Origin: Siphonodentalium dalli
Lineage: Eukaryota; Mollusca; Scaphopoda; Gadilida; Siphonodentaliidae
Direction of reading: 5' to 3'
DNA: 64,000 nt
Assembly (NCBI GenBank): GCA_032622095.1
Contig: CP136064.1
Span: forward strand, 145,161,954 to 145,225,953
Part shown: piece by piece, positions 33,123 to 45,449 of the stretch
Layout of the letters: each line of letters starts with the position of its first letter
Position numbering within the stretch: position 1 is the stretch's first letter
Translations under genes and position numbers: made by a program
The notes under the pieces: generated by a model
Seen by the model: the letters and a program-made list of their open reading frames with translations, nothing else
Databases searched by the model: none
What the model was told of the DNA's origin: nothing

Positions 33123-34985
33123 AGACGTTTGTTTCCACTAACCCGACCCACCCTATTTTAACAATTTGATCGAATCAACCTGGTTATCAGATGGGATCTC
33201 ATAATACCAAGTGAATACTTAATATAGAGATTAGTACTATAAATAGTAATTACTAACTTAATAGACATTGTTTCTGTACTACATGTAGTATATTATGTAT
33301 GTGTCTTACTTGAATTTATAAAATAGACAATTATATGAATTAGAGTGATAATGGTAAGGCCAAAAAAAAAGAAGATGTTTCCGTACATCGACTGACTCTA
33401 ACAATAACCCGCCGACCCTAATCTTTTTATTGATATTTTGAGAAAAAGTCAAAATTTCGTTTTTGTATTGTTTTTACCAATAATGCACATAAATATTGAT
33501 GGCCATTAGTGTTCAAAACACATGGTTTCTAACATATCCCTGTGAAAAGTGACCATGAAGTGACTGCTGTCTCAAATGCCCCCAGGTGTGTGATGGGTTG
33601 TTGACTAATGGGCATGCATTTTTCAATTTTAATTTCCTGAGAGTGGATCTCAATCTCATGCCTGCTTTATGCCTTGTTTGGGTCTTATGGAACATAGGAA
33701 CACTATCAACAGACATGGTGGGTGTTTATCTGTATATATACATGTACATTTATAGAGGTTATCACCACATGTTAGGTGTACATGTATAGCTACTGTTTCC
33801 AAAAACCAGGCATGCTAGGTTGGGTGTACTCATGACTACCCCCAGACAATGGGATGTAGTCGTCACAATACAAGTACGGTATAATGGCGGTATTATGTGT
33901 AAAATTCTTATAAAATGTTAGCGACATGAATTTCGTACCAAGTTTATAGCCAAATTTATGAAAATATGGAATGTGAATAATAAAAAACATACTTTATAAG
34001 CATGAAGTAAGTTTGATCTTTTATCAATCTTAATGTATATTTCCACCGTGTTGATCAAGTAATACTTTCCCCTCAACCCGAGTTGGCATTTTATGTCATT
34101 TCGGTCGAGGTAGTTCAATATTTCTGAAGCTGGATAGAAAATATCAAAATAAAATTAAAAAAATATATTTCCCTACCTACCTACCCTAATTTTTTCGCTC
34201 TGTTATCGGAAACATACCTTTTTTTTTTTTTTGGCCTAAGTCTCATTTCAAGCAGGATAAGCATAATCCATTGAACCAAAGGATATCTGACAATGACTTA
34301 TAAGCATTTCCAATCCATACATATATAAAAAAATTCCAAAGTTATGCTTGAGAAACTTGCTCAAATTGACCTCTCAGTAAAATTCAAAATACTGACTCAA
34401 AGTGTCCTAGATTAGCTCTAAATGCAATGGAATTTCAAAAAATTTCCAGGGGAGAACCCCCATCATCAACAGGGGGTCATCCCTCCCAAACCTTCCTCCG
34501 CTCAGGCCTTCAGGTTATGCCTTCGGCATATCATTGCCCAAAATCAGGTGTCCCCAAAAAATACCTAGATCCTTCACTGAATGCGGAGGAGAAGGTAATG
34601 TTGTGACGCCATCATTAAAAGATCGGTACAAGATGGTCACTCCAATATGTGAACAGTGCAGTGGCGCTGGACTGACTCCAGTTGTCGCCAGACCATATGG
34701 GAAATATTAGGATTATCAAAGACTATATTAGTATATAGACTGGTATATATGTAAATATTAAAGCATATGTAAGATTGAATTGGAGTTTCTAGTTCCTCTG
34801 TCATCTGGGTTAACCTGATTGGGGCTAAGAAGTGCATAGTTTGGGTTATTGACAAGTATAATACAATTATTTTTTAAGATACTGAAAAAAAAAAGTTAAA
34901 AAAAAAGAAAAAGTTAAGCCTACCTATCTACCCTAATTTTATTCAGCTCGTTAGCGGAAACAAATGTATATATATTTTTTAGGCC
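33123..34985. other. Right part of the interrupted host element
   Basis: About 1.9 kb containing no recognised gene. It holds the nested element at 33355-34239 and, at its right, the GCCTAAAAAA-type terminus. A-rich and T-rich runs occur near 34195-34235 and 34880-34915. Confidence 0.55.
33355..34239. mobile_element. 0.88 kb element with TAAGGCCAAAAAAA ends
   Basis: TAAGGCCAAAAAAAAAG and ATGTTTCCG on the left pair with a TTTTTTTTGGCCTAAG end and CGGAAACAT on the right. It is related to the ends of the surrounding element, so it is a family member nested in a relative. No coding capacity. Confidence 0.65.
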
Positions 34986-35151
34986 TTATCTATCTAAAAA
35001 GCTGCTTGTACACATTAACTCACACCCCACAATTAAGTCATCGAAGCCCATTGACATACCGGTATGGCCAATGTGCAGCTCACATATAACAGCCATATCA
35101 CCTCACTGATGCATGGCCAATGGGCCAGGGAACTTATCTATCTAAATATCC
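34986..35151 (+). repeat. 144 bp satellite, displaced copy
   Basis: Continues the array after the 7 kb insertion: TTATCTATCTAAAAAGCTGC through the next unit start. It is followed by the target site of a hAT-like element. Confidence 0.9.
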
Positions 35152-35159
35152 AATTTTAC

Positions 35160-36872
35160 TAGTGCTGGGACGGTTGGGGTTTTTTCCTAACCGGTTAACC
35201 ACGGGCATTAAAGGCACGTGCGGCCTTAATTGTCGAAAATATTCATATTTGTTCCAAAAACCGTAAACAGAAAAACATTAAAACGCATACAGTTCCGTTC
35301 ATATATACCATGACCATCACGTAAACAGCATGTTATCATAAAGACCTACTATATTTTACCTAAGCAAGAGCCTGATTGTGTTACAGAAGACAGCACGATG
35401 CTACTGGCTAATCACACACAAATGGCATAAACGCTCTTTATTAGTTCCATATCAGGTATTCACCAACAAAGAACGCTCTTTATGTTTACCATCATAATAT
35501 AAACAAACACCAGAAAAGTAACTTTTTATGCTTTTGTTTACATAACAATGGTCAAACATACGACCATAACATACTGTTTATGCGATATTTCTTATTTGTA
35601 TACGGACAAAGTCTATCTACATTTTGATGTTCTTTCTGTTTGTGGCGGTTTTTGACGGGTGGAGATATTTTCACAGGATACCCACCACCAAGGCCAACCG
35701 TGTCTTTAACCTAACCATAACCGGTTAACCGCTACCAGCATTACCCTAAGTACGAGATTGAATACACTGGTCACTATATCGGCAAAACAAGTGTTTATTA
35801 CGCGTCCCGGAAACATTGATATACATGCGATCACAAACGATGTTTTAGTCGTACAATGCGTTCCCGTTACGGCGGTCATAGTTGTAAATGTGTATAAATT
35901 AATTCAGTTTTGAGCCCAAACAAACTAAAATATAATATATATTAGTGGTGCGGTAGTATATCGATGTTTACAGGATTTCCGCACCGCATAAACAACGCTT
36001 GCTTGCAAACCCTTCAGCGACGAAATATAGTTCCTCCCTTGTGTATATCCCGGACACGATTAGCCCAAACAAGGTACTGAAGGTAGGTATACTGTTGTTT
36101 AGTAATGTTTACTAGTGTTTGTGTATAGGCAGGTATGTATTAATCACAGTGGCTACACGATGTTACTTCAATTATTTCATAAACAAATTCAAACAAAATT
36201 AAATCGTCGCGATTCATTATTACGCAAGCCCCAGCCAGTGTTTAGGAAATAAAGTTATCGAACACATCACTAGATATACTCTGATTTCCCACTCCCAGTA
36301 GGCCTGTGTTTTTTTCTGGATGTGCGACTTCATATTGGATGTTGATCCACAATAAACGAATCGCGTTCGACGGGCCTTGCATATCGCCCATTTCTTCTTT
36401 TTTTCCGTCATCTTCAATTAGAATTAAATGTCCCCAAACGTTCGATTTCCGTTTTTGTAGGTCTTCTGTCATCGCTTTGAGACGAACTAATGGTAATGAC
36501 AAAGGGGGGGGGGGGTAGTTTCAAGAAAACAGACATACTATTGATGACGTAGTAAAAGTCTAGACTTGATTGCTTTGATGTATGCCGCGGTGCGCGTGCA
36601 GCCGGAACGTCATGTAATGCCGCCAAAGGAAATTGGCATTGAATGTGTAGCAAGTGATTCACAGAGTTGTTGGTTTCATGTCTAGAAAAGCCGCCGGTGA
36701 TCAAACAGGCGTGTATTGTGGGGTATATGAATACACAATCAACTGTCCAAATCGCTTCCGTAAATGATTTCGGCAACATTTACACGGAGTACTACGGTTA
36801 TCCGGTTGTGCCAACCGGTTGACACGCGTAACCGAACCGTAACCGGTTATCCGGACAACCGTCCCAGCACTA
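35160..36872. mobile_element. hAT-like DNA transposon, internally deleted (1713 bp)
   Basis: The ends TAGTGCTGGGACGGTTG and complement are flanked by a perfect 8 bp duplication, AATTTTAC (35152-35159 and 36873-36880). Sub-terminal AACCGGTTA motifs occur at both ends. It carries a remnant of a BED-type zinc finger on the minus strand but no transposase catalytic domain. It is inserted in a satellite unit. A solo end of the same family lies at 39139-39225. Confidence 0.92.
36220..36502 (-). pseudogene. BED-type zinc finger remnant of a hAT transposase
   Basis: Two overlapping minus-strand frames together give the landmarks of a BED finger: SNVWGHLILIEDD, then AICKARRTR in the other frame, then GSTSNMKSHIQKK. 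At least one frameshift and a Cys-to-Arg change at the second zinc ligand are seen. Only this N-terminal DNA-binding part remains; the RNase H-like transposase core expected downstream (toward 35160) is missing. Confidence 0.8.
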
Positions 36873-36880
36873 AATTTTAC

Positions 36881-36969
36881 ACAGAATCTCACACCCCACA
36901 AAAAACAGTCATCGACGCCCTATGCAGCCCACATATAACAGCCATCGCACCTCACTGATGTATGGCCAA
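36881..36969 (+). repeat. 144 bp satellite fragment
   Basis: ACTCACACCCCACA-like sequence (as ATCTCACACCCCACA), ACATATAACAGCCAT and CACCTCACTGATG match the unit, with a deletion in the middle. It is cut at about 36970 by another insertion. Confidence 0.85.
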
Positions 36970-37406
36970 CATGCCTGCGAATAATTTAAAATTGTGTGCC
37001 TGACATGTCAGTCACATATAATGTTGTGTCTGACATTACGCAGGCCTGGCATTCTGAAAAATCATGGAGCGCTAAAATTCACTCTACTTAAATGTCTTGG
37101 AGAGCGATTTTGCTGATGAATTGATTGAAGGTTTCAACCCATTGCAATTTATGTGCATTGAGCCTGACATTTCTCACTGATACTGGTATCAATAAATAGT
37201 GAATTTGTTTACTCACCAAAACTTTAAAAGATATTGATTCATATTATTCAATAGTATCTTGTGCAGTAGAATATCAAATTAACATGAATGATTTTCATCA
37301 TGTCGAGGACGAGTGAAATTTGATTTGTGTCTGACATATACTGGTGTCTGACATGAAATAATTTTTAGCCTGACATTATCCTTGTCAGGCCCCTTGTTTG
37401 CAGCCT
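36970..37406. mobile_element. ~0.44 kb insertion in the satellite, unclassified
   Basis: Interrupts the satellite between GTATGGCCA and CGATGGCTAGTGG. It contains GCCTGACAT/TGTCTGACAT repeats at both ends (about 36999-37040 and 37325-37390). No clear terminal repeat or target duplication was found. Confidence 0.5.
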
Positions 37407-37690
37407 CGATGGCTAGTGGTCCGGGAACTTATCTAACTGAATATCCGATTTTACACATAAACTCACACCCCACAAATAACAGTCATCAAAGCCAATTGAT
37501 ATATGGCCAATGTGCAGCCCACATATAACAGCCATCGCACCCCACTTTAGTGATGCATGACCAATGGGCCAGGGAACTTATCTATCTAAATATCCAATTT
37601 TACGCATAACCTCACACCCCACAAATAACAGTCATCGAAGCCCATTGATATATGGCCAATGTGCAGCCCACATTTATATGGCCATGTTCT
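37407..37690 (+). repeat. 144 bp satellite, last two copies
   Basis: Two units starting at GGGAACTTATCTAACTGAAT and GGGAACTTATCTATCTAAAT. They are more diverged than the main block, as expected at the edge of an array. Confidence 0.85.
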
Positions 37691-37899
37691 ATTTATTATC
37701 TATAACATGACCATTTAAAATATTAAGCTAAATGTACACATCGGTAAGACGGCAGTAGCTGTCCTATAAATCTACAGGCATGGCAACAACTTTCATTGGA
37801 GTGAGAAAACTTAAATGCTCAACCTGATTGTGAAATGACCCCCATACAATGTACACATTTAATAAGCAAAGAATTTTTGGCACTGACCGCCCAGCTTAA

Positions 37900-38530
37900 A
37901 GGGGTACTGTACGCCAATTTCAATAAATTCCCGGTAACAATTGCGATCTAATATCAATGTTATATTTTAAAATAACGTATTTGAGTCAACGCTGTCTACT
38001 GAAAACGTTCCGGTTAACAGGCTAGCATAAAAGTCAAATTGAATTATTTAATATAAATAAATTTATGGCTGGAGTCATAAAATGGCAAATTATGCCATTA
38101 CGAGTTACCGTTCTTGAAATCGCATATGTTGGGTGTCTTTTATCGACGGCCGTTTACGACGAACATTATTGAGTTGCGAACAAAACATGTTACATGCAAA
38201 AGGAAGTCCCGCTATAACCAATTTGGAAAAAAAGAGAAGAAACAAGATTCATTATAAAGCGTCAAGTATTTTTATAGGGGTTAGATTGTTCGATGGAAGA
38301 GATTGCAGGCAATTGAACTTCCGGTTCATCCTGCAACCTGCCTCTTCTCCGGTGAAGGTCAAAAACATGGCGTGTAGTTTGAAATCGTAATATTTTTATT
38401 TCCAAGATCAATATTTTCGTCGCTAAATTAGGTTTATACGAAACTCATATAACACGAACACAATCTAACTTGAAAGTTATGTCAATGGGAGTAAATAAAA
38501 AAATTGCCCATCTCTGTGTACAGTACCCCT
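37900..38530. mobile_element. TTAA-flanked DNA transposon (631 bp), piggyBac-type target
   Basis: AGGGGTACTGTAC at the left and GTACAGTACCCCT at the right, flanked by TTAA (37896-37899 and 38531-38534). The short inverted repeats and TTAA duplication fit a piggyBac-mobilised MITE. The 85-codon frame inside has no recognisable domain. Confidence 0.85.
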
Positions 38531-38695
38531 TTAAAGCTGTTTCCCAAGATCAACCTTTTGCTTAACTTTGAAAATGATTGCAGTTAATGTTGCATTATGT
38601 CGTCTTTCAACCACATCATTCAACCACGGATTGTAGGCCGCTGACGTTTTTACAGACATGTTAAGATTTTCAGACATAACTCTGAAAATTTCATG

Positions 38696-38776
38696 GAGTA
38701 TTTACAGATAATGGTGGAGAGTTCAACTCCCAAATTTTGAAAGTTGAACTCTCGACCATTATCTGTAAATACTCCA
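38696..38776. repeat. Hairpin
   Basis: GGAGTATTTACAGATAATGG and GAGAGTTCAACT pair with their complements around CCCAAATTTTGAA. Arms of about 35 bp. Possibly a tiny MITE. Confidence 0.85.
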
Positions 38777-38835
38777 ATTTCAGGCGCACCATATATGCCC
38801 ACCACACGTGCATGAACTTGTCAACAATAACTTAC

Positions 38836-39115
38836 GAGTCCTTCTTTCTTTTTCAGACCTTTTTCTTTGAAGAGTTTGTTTTCCGACCTTCTTTTTGCCG
38901 GCCTTCTTCTTCCCTCTGTTGTTGGCTCGGACACAGCCAGTCTCTCTCCACTCGGCTATCCTGATCCTGAATGCTTCTTGGCCTCGTGGACAATTCTTCA
39001 GCATTTTCCTGTTCTGACTGGCTGGATGAGCAGTTTGGACAGAACCACATATCAATGGGAACACCGCTCAATGGTAGTGAAAGACATGTGTAGCATGGGG
39101 CAATTCAAGTGAGTG
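38836..39115 (-). pseudogene. Possible exon with degenerate PHD-finger end (minus strand)
   Basis: On the minus strand a frame reads TCLSLPLSGVPIDMWFCPNC (about 39030-39090), which resembles the last part of a PHD finger (H-x2-C ... W-x-C-x2-C). A His-bearing stretch just upstream lies in another frame, implying a frameshift. A Ser/Gln/Glu-rich and then Lys/Arg-rich linker follows. GTAAGT on the minus strand at 38835-38830 would be a strong splice donor. It could be a host exon, a pseudogene or a transposon-encoded PHD protein. Confidence 0.4.
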
Positions 39116-39138
39116 AATCAATGGTATTAAGCTGTAAC

Positions 39139-39225
39139 TAGTGCTGGGACGGTTGTCCGGTTATGATTCGGTTAAGAGTGTCAATCGGTTGGAGAAGCAC
39201 ACAACCGGATAACCGTACTATTGAT
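39139..39225 (+). repeat. Solo end of the hAT-like element
   Basis: TAGTGCTGGGACGGTTGTCC matches the end of the 35160-36872 element. CACACAACCGGATAACCGTA follows in inverted relation, so this may be a collapsed copy with both sub-terminal regions. Confidence 0.75.
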
Positions 39226-40186
39226 AACAATCGTAATACTTTAGTTGAGAATATCATGCCGAATAACTTGGAATTTCAATGATAAGCACGCGTCGTCGGA
39301 TTGATTTCCTCCACAAACAACTTAAAGCTTGAATTTGAAGTTTAATTCTTTATTCTTAGAAATGAAACCAAAATCATGTCTGTTTCGTGTGATGGCATCC
39401 TAATTACTACCTAAATTTCACTATCCATGTGTGATAATTCATGGATTTAGGGATATGGCGGCAGGGTGTTGCACGGGTATCTCACATCGCCACCCGGCCA
39501 AACTTTGATCAAAATTGTCAACAGTTGGATATTTCATACATGACACAACATTAGTAGGAACTTTCACACGGTTATACCAACAATATTATAGGTTGAGATT
39601 GTTATCGTAGTTTGATTTTCCAACAATTTTTAATTGTTTTTAGAACAACATTTGCATATAGTCCTACTTTAGGTAACATTTTTGACTGAAATGACATCAG
39701 AAGGAAATTTTCCGACCTTATGGTGGGGGGGGGGGGGGGGGGGGTCTCAGGTTGGAAATTTCCAATAATTGGAAATCTTGAGGTCAGTCTAGATGTTAGG
39801 AGTTTGCAATTTTCAGGTTCGGATCTCAAAATGTTCTCAGTGTATTCCGTTCCTCTCCTGGTCGGGCAATTTGTGATTTTTCCCCATATCGATATAGGTC
39901 GATAAATACATGTCACAAAAAGATGCATTGAAGTCATAGCAAAAAACAACATTGAACAAGATGTTTGGTTTCCAACCAAAAAGCAGCTATGTACACAGAG
40001 CGTTCCGTGTTAGTCTATATATTCCTGAAATGTCATAAATAAAGAGCGTTCCTTTCACTTCTGTGCGAAAAATTTAAAACAGCTGGAAAATGGCCATGTA
40101 AATTATTTACCAGAGTTTGACCCTAATGTATCAATATTTCGTGTATTTGTCATCCAGGCAATTTGTGTATGTTTACCAGCACATAC
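39226..40186. other. 0.96 kb unassigned
   Basis: No supported gene. There is a G20 homopolymer at 39725-39744. Confidence 0.4.
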
Positions 40187-40190
40187 TTAA

Positions 40191-40670
40191 AGGTACTCAA
40201 TCCGAACAGAGGATCCCCATCTCAACAGATTCCAACAACAACAATCCGATCAGAGGGTCCTATATTACTATTTCTTTGGCTTTGGGGGTAAAAAATTTTT
40301 GATTCGAGTCGAGGAACCCATCAAACAAAGCTCAGAGTTATTATATATTGATTTTTGAAATTTGTTATTTGCTCGAGATGAGTACTAATAATTGCCATCA
40401 ATTTCGTAACCTGCTCGAGATGTGTACACCAAAACACTATTCAAACAGACAAGGGTGGATAACTCTAAAATCAAGTGGTAATAATAACGCAATTTTGACT
40501 GTTTTCTGGGCCAGAAAGTATTCCCGATAATGAAAAATAATAGATTTCTAAAATCGATATCTAACAAATCTGAGCTTTGATGGGTGACTTCCTCGACTCG
40601 AATCAAATATTTTTGACCCCCGAAGCCATTGAAATTGAAATTGAGAGGAGTTTTATCGGATTGAGTACCT
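40191..40670. mobile_element. TTAA-flanked inverted-repeat element (480 bp)
   Basis: AGGTACTCAATCCGA and its complement are flanked by TTAA (40187-40190 and 40671-40674). Imperfect inverted similarity continues inward (ATTCGAGTCGAGGAACCCAT versus TGGGTGACTTCCTCGACTCG). It is unrelated in sequence to the 37900 element but has the same TTAA target. Confidence 0.8.
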
Positions 40671-40674
40671 TTAA

Positions 40675-43600
40675 TAGCAGGGGGTATATTGAGGGGTGAA
40701 GGAAAGGGTCTTTTAGTTCTGAAATATGTACATGTAGGCCTACCTAGTTATGGTCTCAGAATCGGTGACATAGCTACAGGATATTTTGTTGTGGGGGGTG
40801 TCAACCTTGAATTTCCCAACTGCATCCTCTTGAACCAAACTCCTTGCTTCGCGAGTTTCCATTTGCACCTCCGCTTTTTGGATTGAAATTTACCACCGGC
40901 ACCCAGGCTTTCCAACTGTTGGCAATTTCCAAATTGAATAAAACTGGAACATTTCCAAATGTGTGTTCATTTCAGACAACAATTTTTACTAAAGTCTAAA
41001 AGTTGAAAAAATATGTTAATATATTCCTACTGATTGTTGGAATATCAGACAATGAAACATATTCAACCTATACGTACATAAAATTACCAAGTAATGATGT
41101 GTCAGGCATGACATTTGCAACTGTTTTTGACCAAATTTGGCAAGTTGAGAACCAATCGCCACCCCTGTCGCCAAGTTCCTCCTTTTATACACTGACAATC
41201 TCTGGAGTCCCGTCACATGGGAGTTTGTAACGGGCTCCGCTGCATTGGGCATGCACCCATAGTTGCAAAAAATAATTTCATTTTACAAAATTACGTGCGT
41301 ATCATTTTGCATTGATTAGGCCTAAGAAGCACGTCACATTGATATGTTGTGTCAATGTTCAAATGACTGGAGCTGTTGGAAGGAAGTTATTACGTTGTCA
41401 CAATAATTATTTCAGCTGGAATGTAGTCAAATACTGTTGAGCAATATTAGGATTTGTGTATTTGGTTGGGGTAAATTTTTGTATTGATGCCTCCCCATCA
41501 AATGACTACAGGGACGTTGCCACTGTATTAAATGCCACTTGTTCCTAAAATATAAAATTTAACATGCCTCCAATAATAGACATGATTATTAATTATTGGG
41601 TGGGGGTAATTAACTCTTTGGCGACATGCACAACTTTTGGCATTTTTAACCAATATACATATATTACCCATCCCATACTTTGTCTGAGGTATTCCTATCA
41701 ATTAATTACTTGGCTTGGGGCTCACCAAGCTATCAATTAAAATAGTTTGTTGTTTAACCAGTACAGCAAAAACTGTTTTGAGATGATTTCGATAGTTTAC
41801 ATTTTCAAATATCTAATGAATATAGTGGCAGCCATGGAATGCCTAACTGTTGAACTTTTTGTCATTATTATGGGGTGAGCTAATTTCAAGATTTCGAATT
41901 TACAATAACATAAGTTGAATATATTTCAGGCAAAATCTTATTGAGATCGTCTGGATAGTTTAGGTTCTCAACAGATATGTGATATTTTGAGTACATTGTA
42001 TTATTTTCTACAGACATATTATAGCTATTTAAATGGTCGTGTGCTGGATTTCAAACTCAGTATCGAAGGGAGAGCAAATGAAACTTAGTCAAGTTTGGTA
42101 AACTGATTGGTTCACGGGCGGTTGCAATGCATCCCCTTAACCAACGAAGGCTGTATGTCCCAATATCTGATATATTACCCCCCCCCCCCCACACCGTTCT
42201 CAAACCCCCGTTCTGCATATCCAATCCGATTTGACAGCTGCACTGACAAATTATGAGTTCAATAATAAAGCATGTTTTCAAACCGCTGTTTAATATTCAT
42301 CTTATTAGTAAATGGGCATTGAAACACAAACGCTCTTTATATTTGATGCTCCTGCCGACAACAATTCAAAACCTGCTAAAAATAAAATTTTACTCAATAT
42401 CTTGCAAAGCTACTAATATGTTCGGTCTCATATTTGCTGGGAAAATTTCCAATGAACAGAAACTTACCATGCGCTGGGTCTTGTGGGATCTGTGCAATTT
42501 GATTAGATTATTAACTGGTTGATACAAGTAGGAATTTCCCGGATTGGTCTGGTTCTTATCAAGAGGTGTACAGTATATGTGACATTGTCAAGATGCACAC
42601 AGAAAATGCATTGGGGTAACCTTATTCTGTTTCTTTCAGGACTTCGTAAAATCTACATACTATCCTATTTCTGGATCTGGAAATTTTGTTAATAAGCTAC
42701 GGTACTACAAGCAGATTCGATCAAAGTCTACTCGTCTGTCGAAACCATACACATCTTTGGGATAGGAACTTGCATGTACCAGTATTCCAGCATGGTCTAT
42801 ATTGTGTTGCACATCGTTATATTGTGAATATTATTGCACGTCTGACATCAACGCGACCGACAGAACACCACGTATGACATGAATTCATCAGTTTATGGTT
42901 ATTCACTTGGATGGAAATTCTTACGTGTCCTGTGTTGTGCATTCAATCAGATGCCAAAACTCGGCATTCATCGGTGTATCAATAATCGGCACTGAAAGGA
43001 TGTGTGTTCTTCTTCTTGTTGCAGTTACATCTGATACATCAGTAATTAATCATAATGGTAACCCATGCAAATGGTAAATTTCAGATATTCAAGGAGGTGA
43101 ATATAAAATCGTTTCTCTCAAGAATTGTCAATCAATGTCCTACAAAACAGTTGCTCCATACAAGCCAAGTTCCCGCATACATATATGCATGAGCCATGAG
43201 AACACTGGATCCAGTTCATTACACAACATGAAATATTATATTTGATATAATATGTTGGGTTTCGTACACATAAATTAATCTTTATGGATATACGAGTTTA
43301 ATTTCTCCCAGATAAATCATCCCAACATATGCAATAAGCGTCATACATATGTGCATAGATACAAATAAGCTTAGTGATTGCTCATTTCATAATAATATCA
43401 ACAGATAAAATTAATTGCTGTAATGAATTTATATACTCAGAACAGTATCATGGAATAATTAGAAAACGGCATGCAAAAACGCGATATTCTTTCTGATATG
43501 ATATTTTCTATCACCATGAATGAAGTTCCCTATATATATAATATTACTGGTACGTAAACGAGCAATTACTAGGTTTAATTTAATCATATGCACTTGGGCC

Positions 43601-43903
43601 ATTTCAAATTTTGCACATCCACATCAGATCAACCTCCAGAATAATGATGTTCGAAGAAGATGTAACCTGACCAAAATGTAAAGCCACATATGTTTGAATA
43701 TTTTGTTCCCAACATTATCGAGAGCACAAAATCGCAAGTTGAGCTGAAAAAAACAAACACATATTTGTGTATGGTAAAGGAATATATACGCTAACAAAAA
43801 CATGTAGCACTTTCCATAACTTTATTTTATTTAGAGTGAGTGGATGGTCAAGATTCTTAAATCAATAACTGATGGCATGTCATTTTGTCTTTATTTAAAT
43901 CGG
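40675..43903. other. 3.2 kb unassigned
   Basis: No convincing gene. There is a C13 run at 42178-42190. The scattered short frames (for example 41003-41230, 42253-42522) have no recognised domains. Confidence 0.45.
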
Positions 43904-44050
43904 CTTACATTTTTTAGTCGAGTTTTTCAAAAACTCGACTTATGGTTTGACGAGGGACGGTTGGCGGGCGGGCGGACCAAAAGAATGCCTTATAACTTTG
44001 ACATTTGTAAACGGATTCAAAAAAAATTTGGTATGTGAGTTGCTCCCAAT
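43904..44050 (+). repeat. Dispersed repeat with AGTCGAG hairpin and GGGCGGGCGG tract
   Basis: AGTCGAGTTTTT pairs with AAAAACTCGACT (43917-43941), followed by ACGGTTGGCGGGCGGGCGGA. This pattern is a common interspersed repeat in molluscan and other marine invertebrate genomes (general knowledge, no search done). Confidence 0.6.
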
Positions 44051-45149
44051 GACTACTGGTATTTACTGCCTGTATAAAATGGGTCACGTCCGAACTATTT
44101 TCATTTTCTTCTGGTTATGTTATGGTATTCCGCGAGCCGATAGGACAGTGTGAATACGCTTGTAGCTCATGCTAAACGAATTGTGAACAGACTGCCAGAT
44201 AGATATTGTAAGTTAAGCTAAAATTTCATAGATTTGGGCCACATATGCCATGAGAAGTTATTGAAATTATGTGATTTAAATTTTTAAGGTATAACAGCAG
44301 CTCATGTTTTTCAAATATATAGTTAGTCCAAATTGATAAGACTTTGTGGTTGTCTGTTATTAAACATATGTGTGATCTCGGATGAAAGTGTGGTAGGGGT
44401 GGGGTGGTGTTATCATGACAGAAGGTAAAGTGGCAGCATTTGAATGGAAATTCAGTGTTAATTTTCAAGGAAAGATTATTCAAACCTCAGAGCGCACCTC
44501 ACTTTACTGAACACCATCACTCAATAGAAAAACCGGTCCATGATCATGTGTAATGACCATGTACATGCTTTGTTACAATACTTAGTGCCGGGTCTTTTTC
44601 CATTCTAAAATGCCAGGGATATAATTTGTTACCAAATGCCCAGAGTTGGTGCTACGGTCCTAGAATGTGTTGAATATATTCAGTTGTGTTGGGAGTTGAA
44701 ATTCGCAGATAATCTGGTTTTTCCCCTTGCTGATAAAAAGTGTCAAAATGGTGTGTTCTACATGTAGTACATTTTAATCTTACAGAAATTAAACGTTGAA
44801 TTTGGACCAATGCTGAAGTTTTTAAAATATTATTCGAATTTTGTTTATAAGCTAATTAATGTTTTGTTCAATAAAACTGTTCAAGTTGTATTTTGTTGCT
44901 AATAAAAGTCATGGAGATGACCCTTAAATTAAGATTTCTTCAGGTTAAATGATATTTAGCTGGCGCACGGGACTCTTTGATAAGCACTGAGTCCTATGGA
45001 CTATCTATGAATTTTATCTACTTGCTGGTGATAAGGTACTACTACTAAGGGCAAATTTTAACTGGTATCATTCTGTACGGGGTATATATTTTTTTATATT
45101 TGTAAATATACTGAGGGTTTCAAGCATTATTGTTATCTTGTGATCCTTA
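44051..45149. other. 1.1 kb unassigned
   Basis: Nothing recognised on either strand. Confidence 0.4.
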
Positions 45150-45230
45150 GTACACTTTTTAGCTCACCTGATGTGGAACATAAAAGTGAGCTATAGTCAA
45201 TTCTTGTCTGTTAATGTGTTCATTTTCCCA
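45150..45230 (+). repeat. Fragment of an AGCTCACCTGATG dispersed repeat
   Basis: TTTAGCTCACCTGATGTGGA, then ACATAAAAGTGAGCTATAGT, including the inverted pair TAGCTCAC/GTGAGCTA. Commonly seen in marine invertebrate DNA; family not established here. Confidence 0.55.
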
Positions 45231-45449
45231 CAAATCTACAGAGTCAATTTTTCCTTTTAAAAATCCTTTTAAACTTTTGAAAATAGTCTTCTCCAGTCTC
45301 ACAGTATATAATTCAAATATGTTTTGTGAATAATTGCTGTGATTATGAACCCTAATTTATTATGCTTTGTGGAATTTCAGGCGTTGAAAGGGTTATCTGA
45401 ATTTAATTTACAACCCGATAGGAAAATCAAATAATTGCCTCCTCTACTC

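Larger units (their letters stand above)
28000..34985. mobile_element. Insertion in the satellite: host element with GCCTAAAAAA ends carrying nested elements
   Basis: The left edge reads AAGCCTAAAAAAAGA and the right edge reads TATATTTTTTAGGCC. The satellite unit resumes at TTATCTATCTAAAAAGCTGC on the right; a 3-4 bp duplication (TTA or CTTA) flanks it. Sub-terminal GTTTCC-CTAAC motifs near 33132 and 34960 are inverted. Most of its length is a 5.1 kb foldback inserted at a TA (28016-33120) and a related smaller element (33355-34239). Confidence 0.7.

Noticed and set aside
38867-39112. Plus-strand frame with a signal-peptide-like start
   Set aside because: The minus strand gives a better explanation (PHD-like motif and splice donor). 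The hydrophobic start is likely chance.
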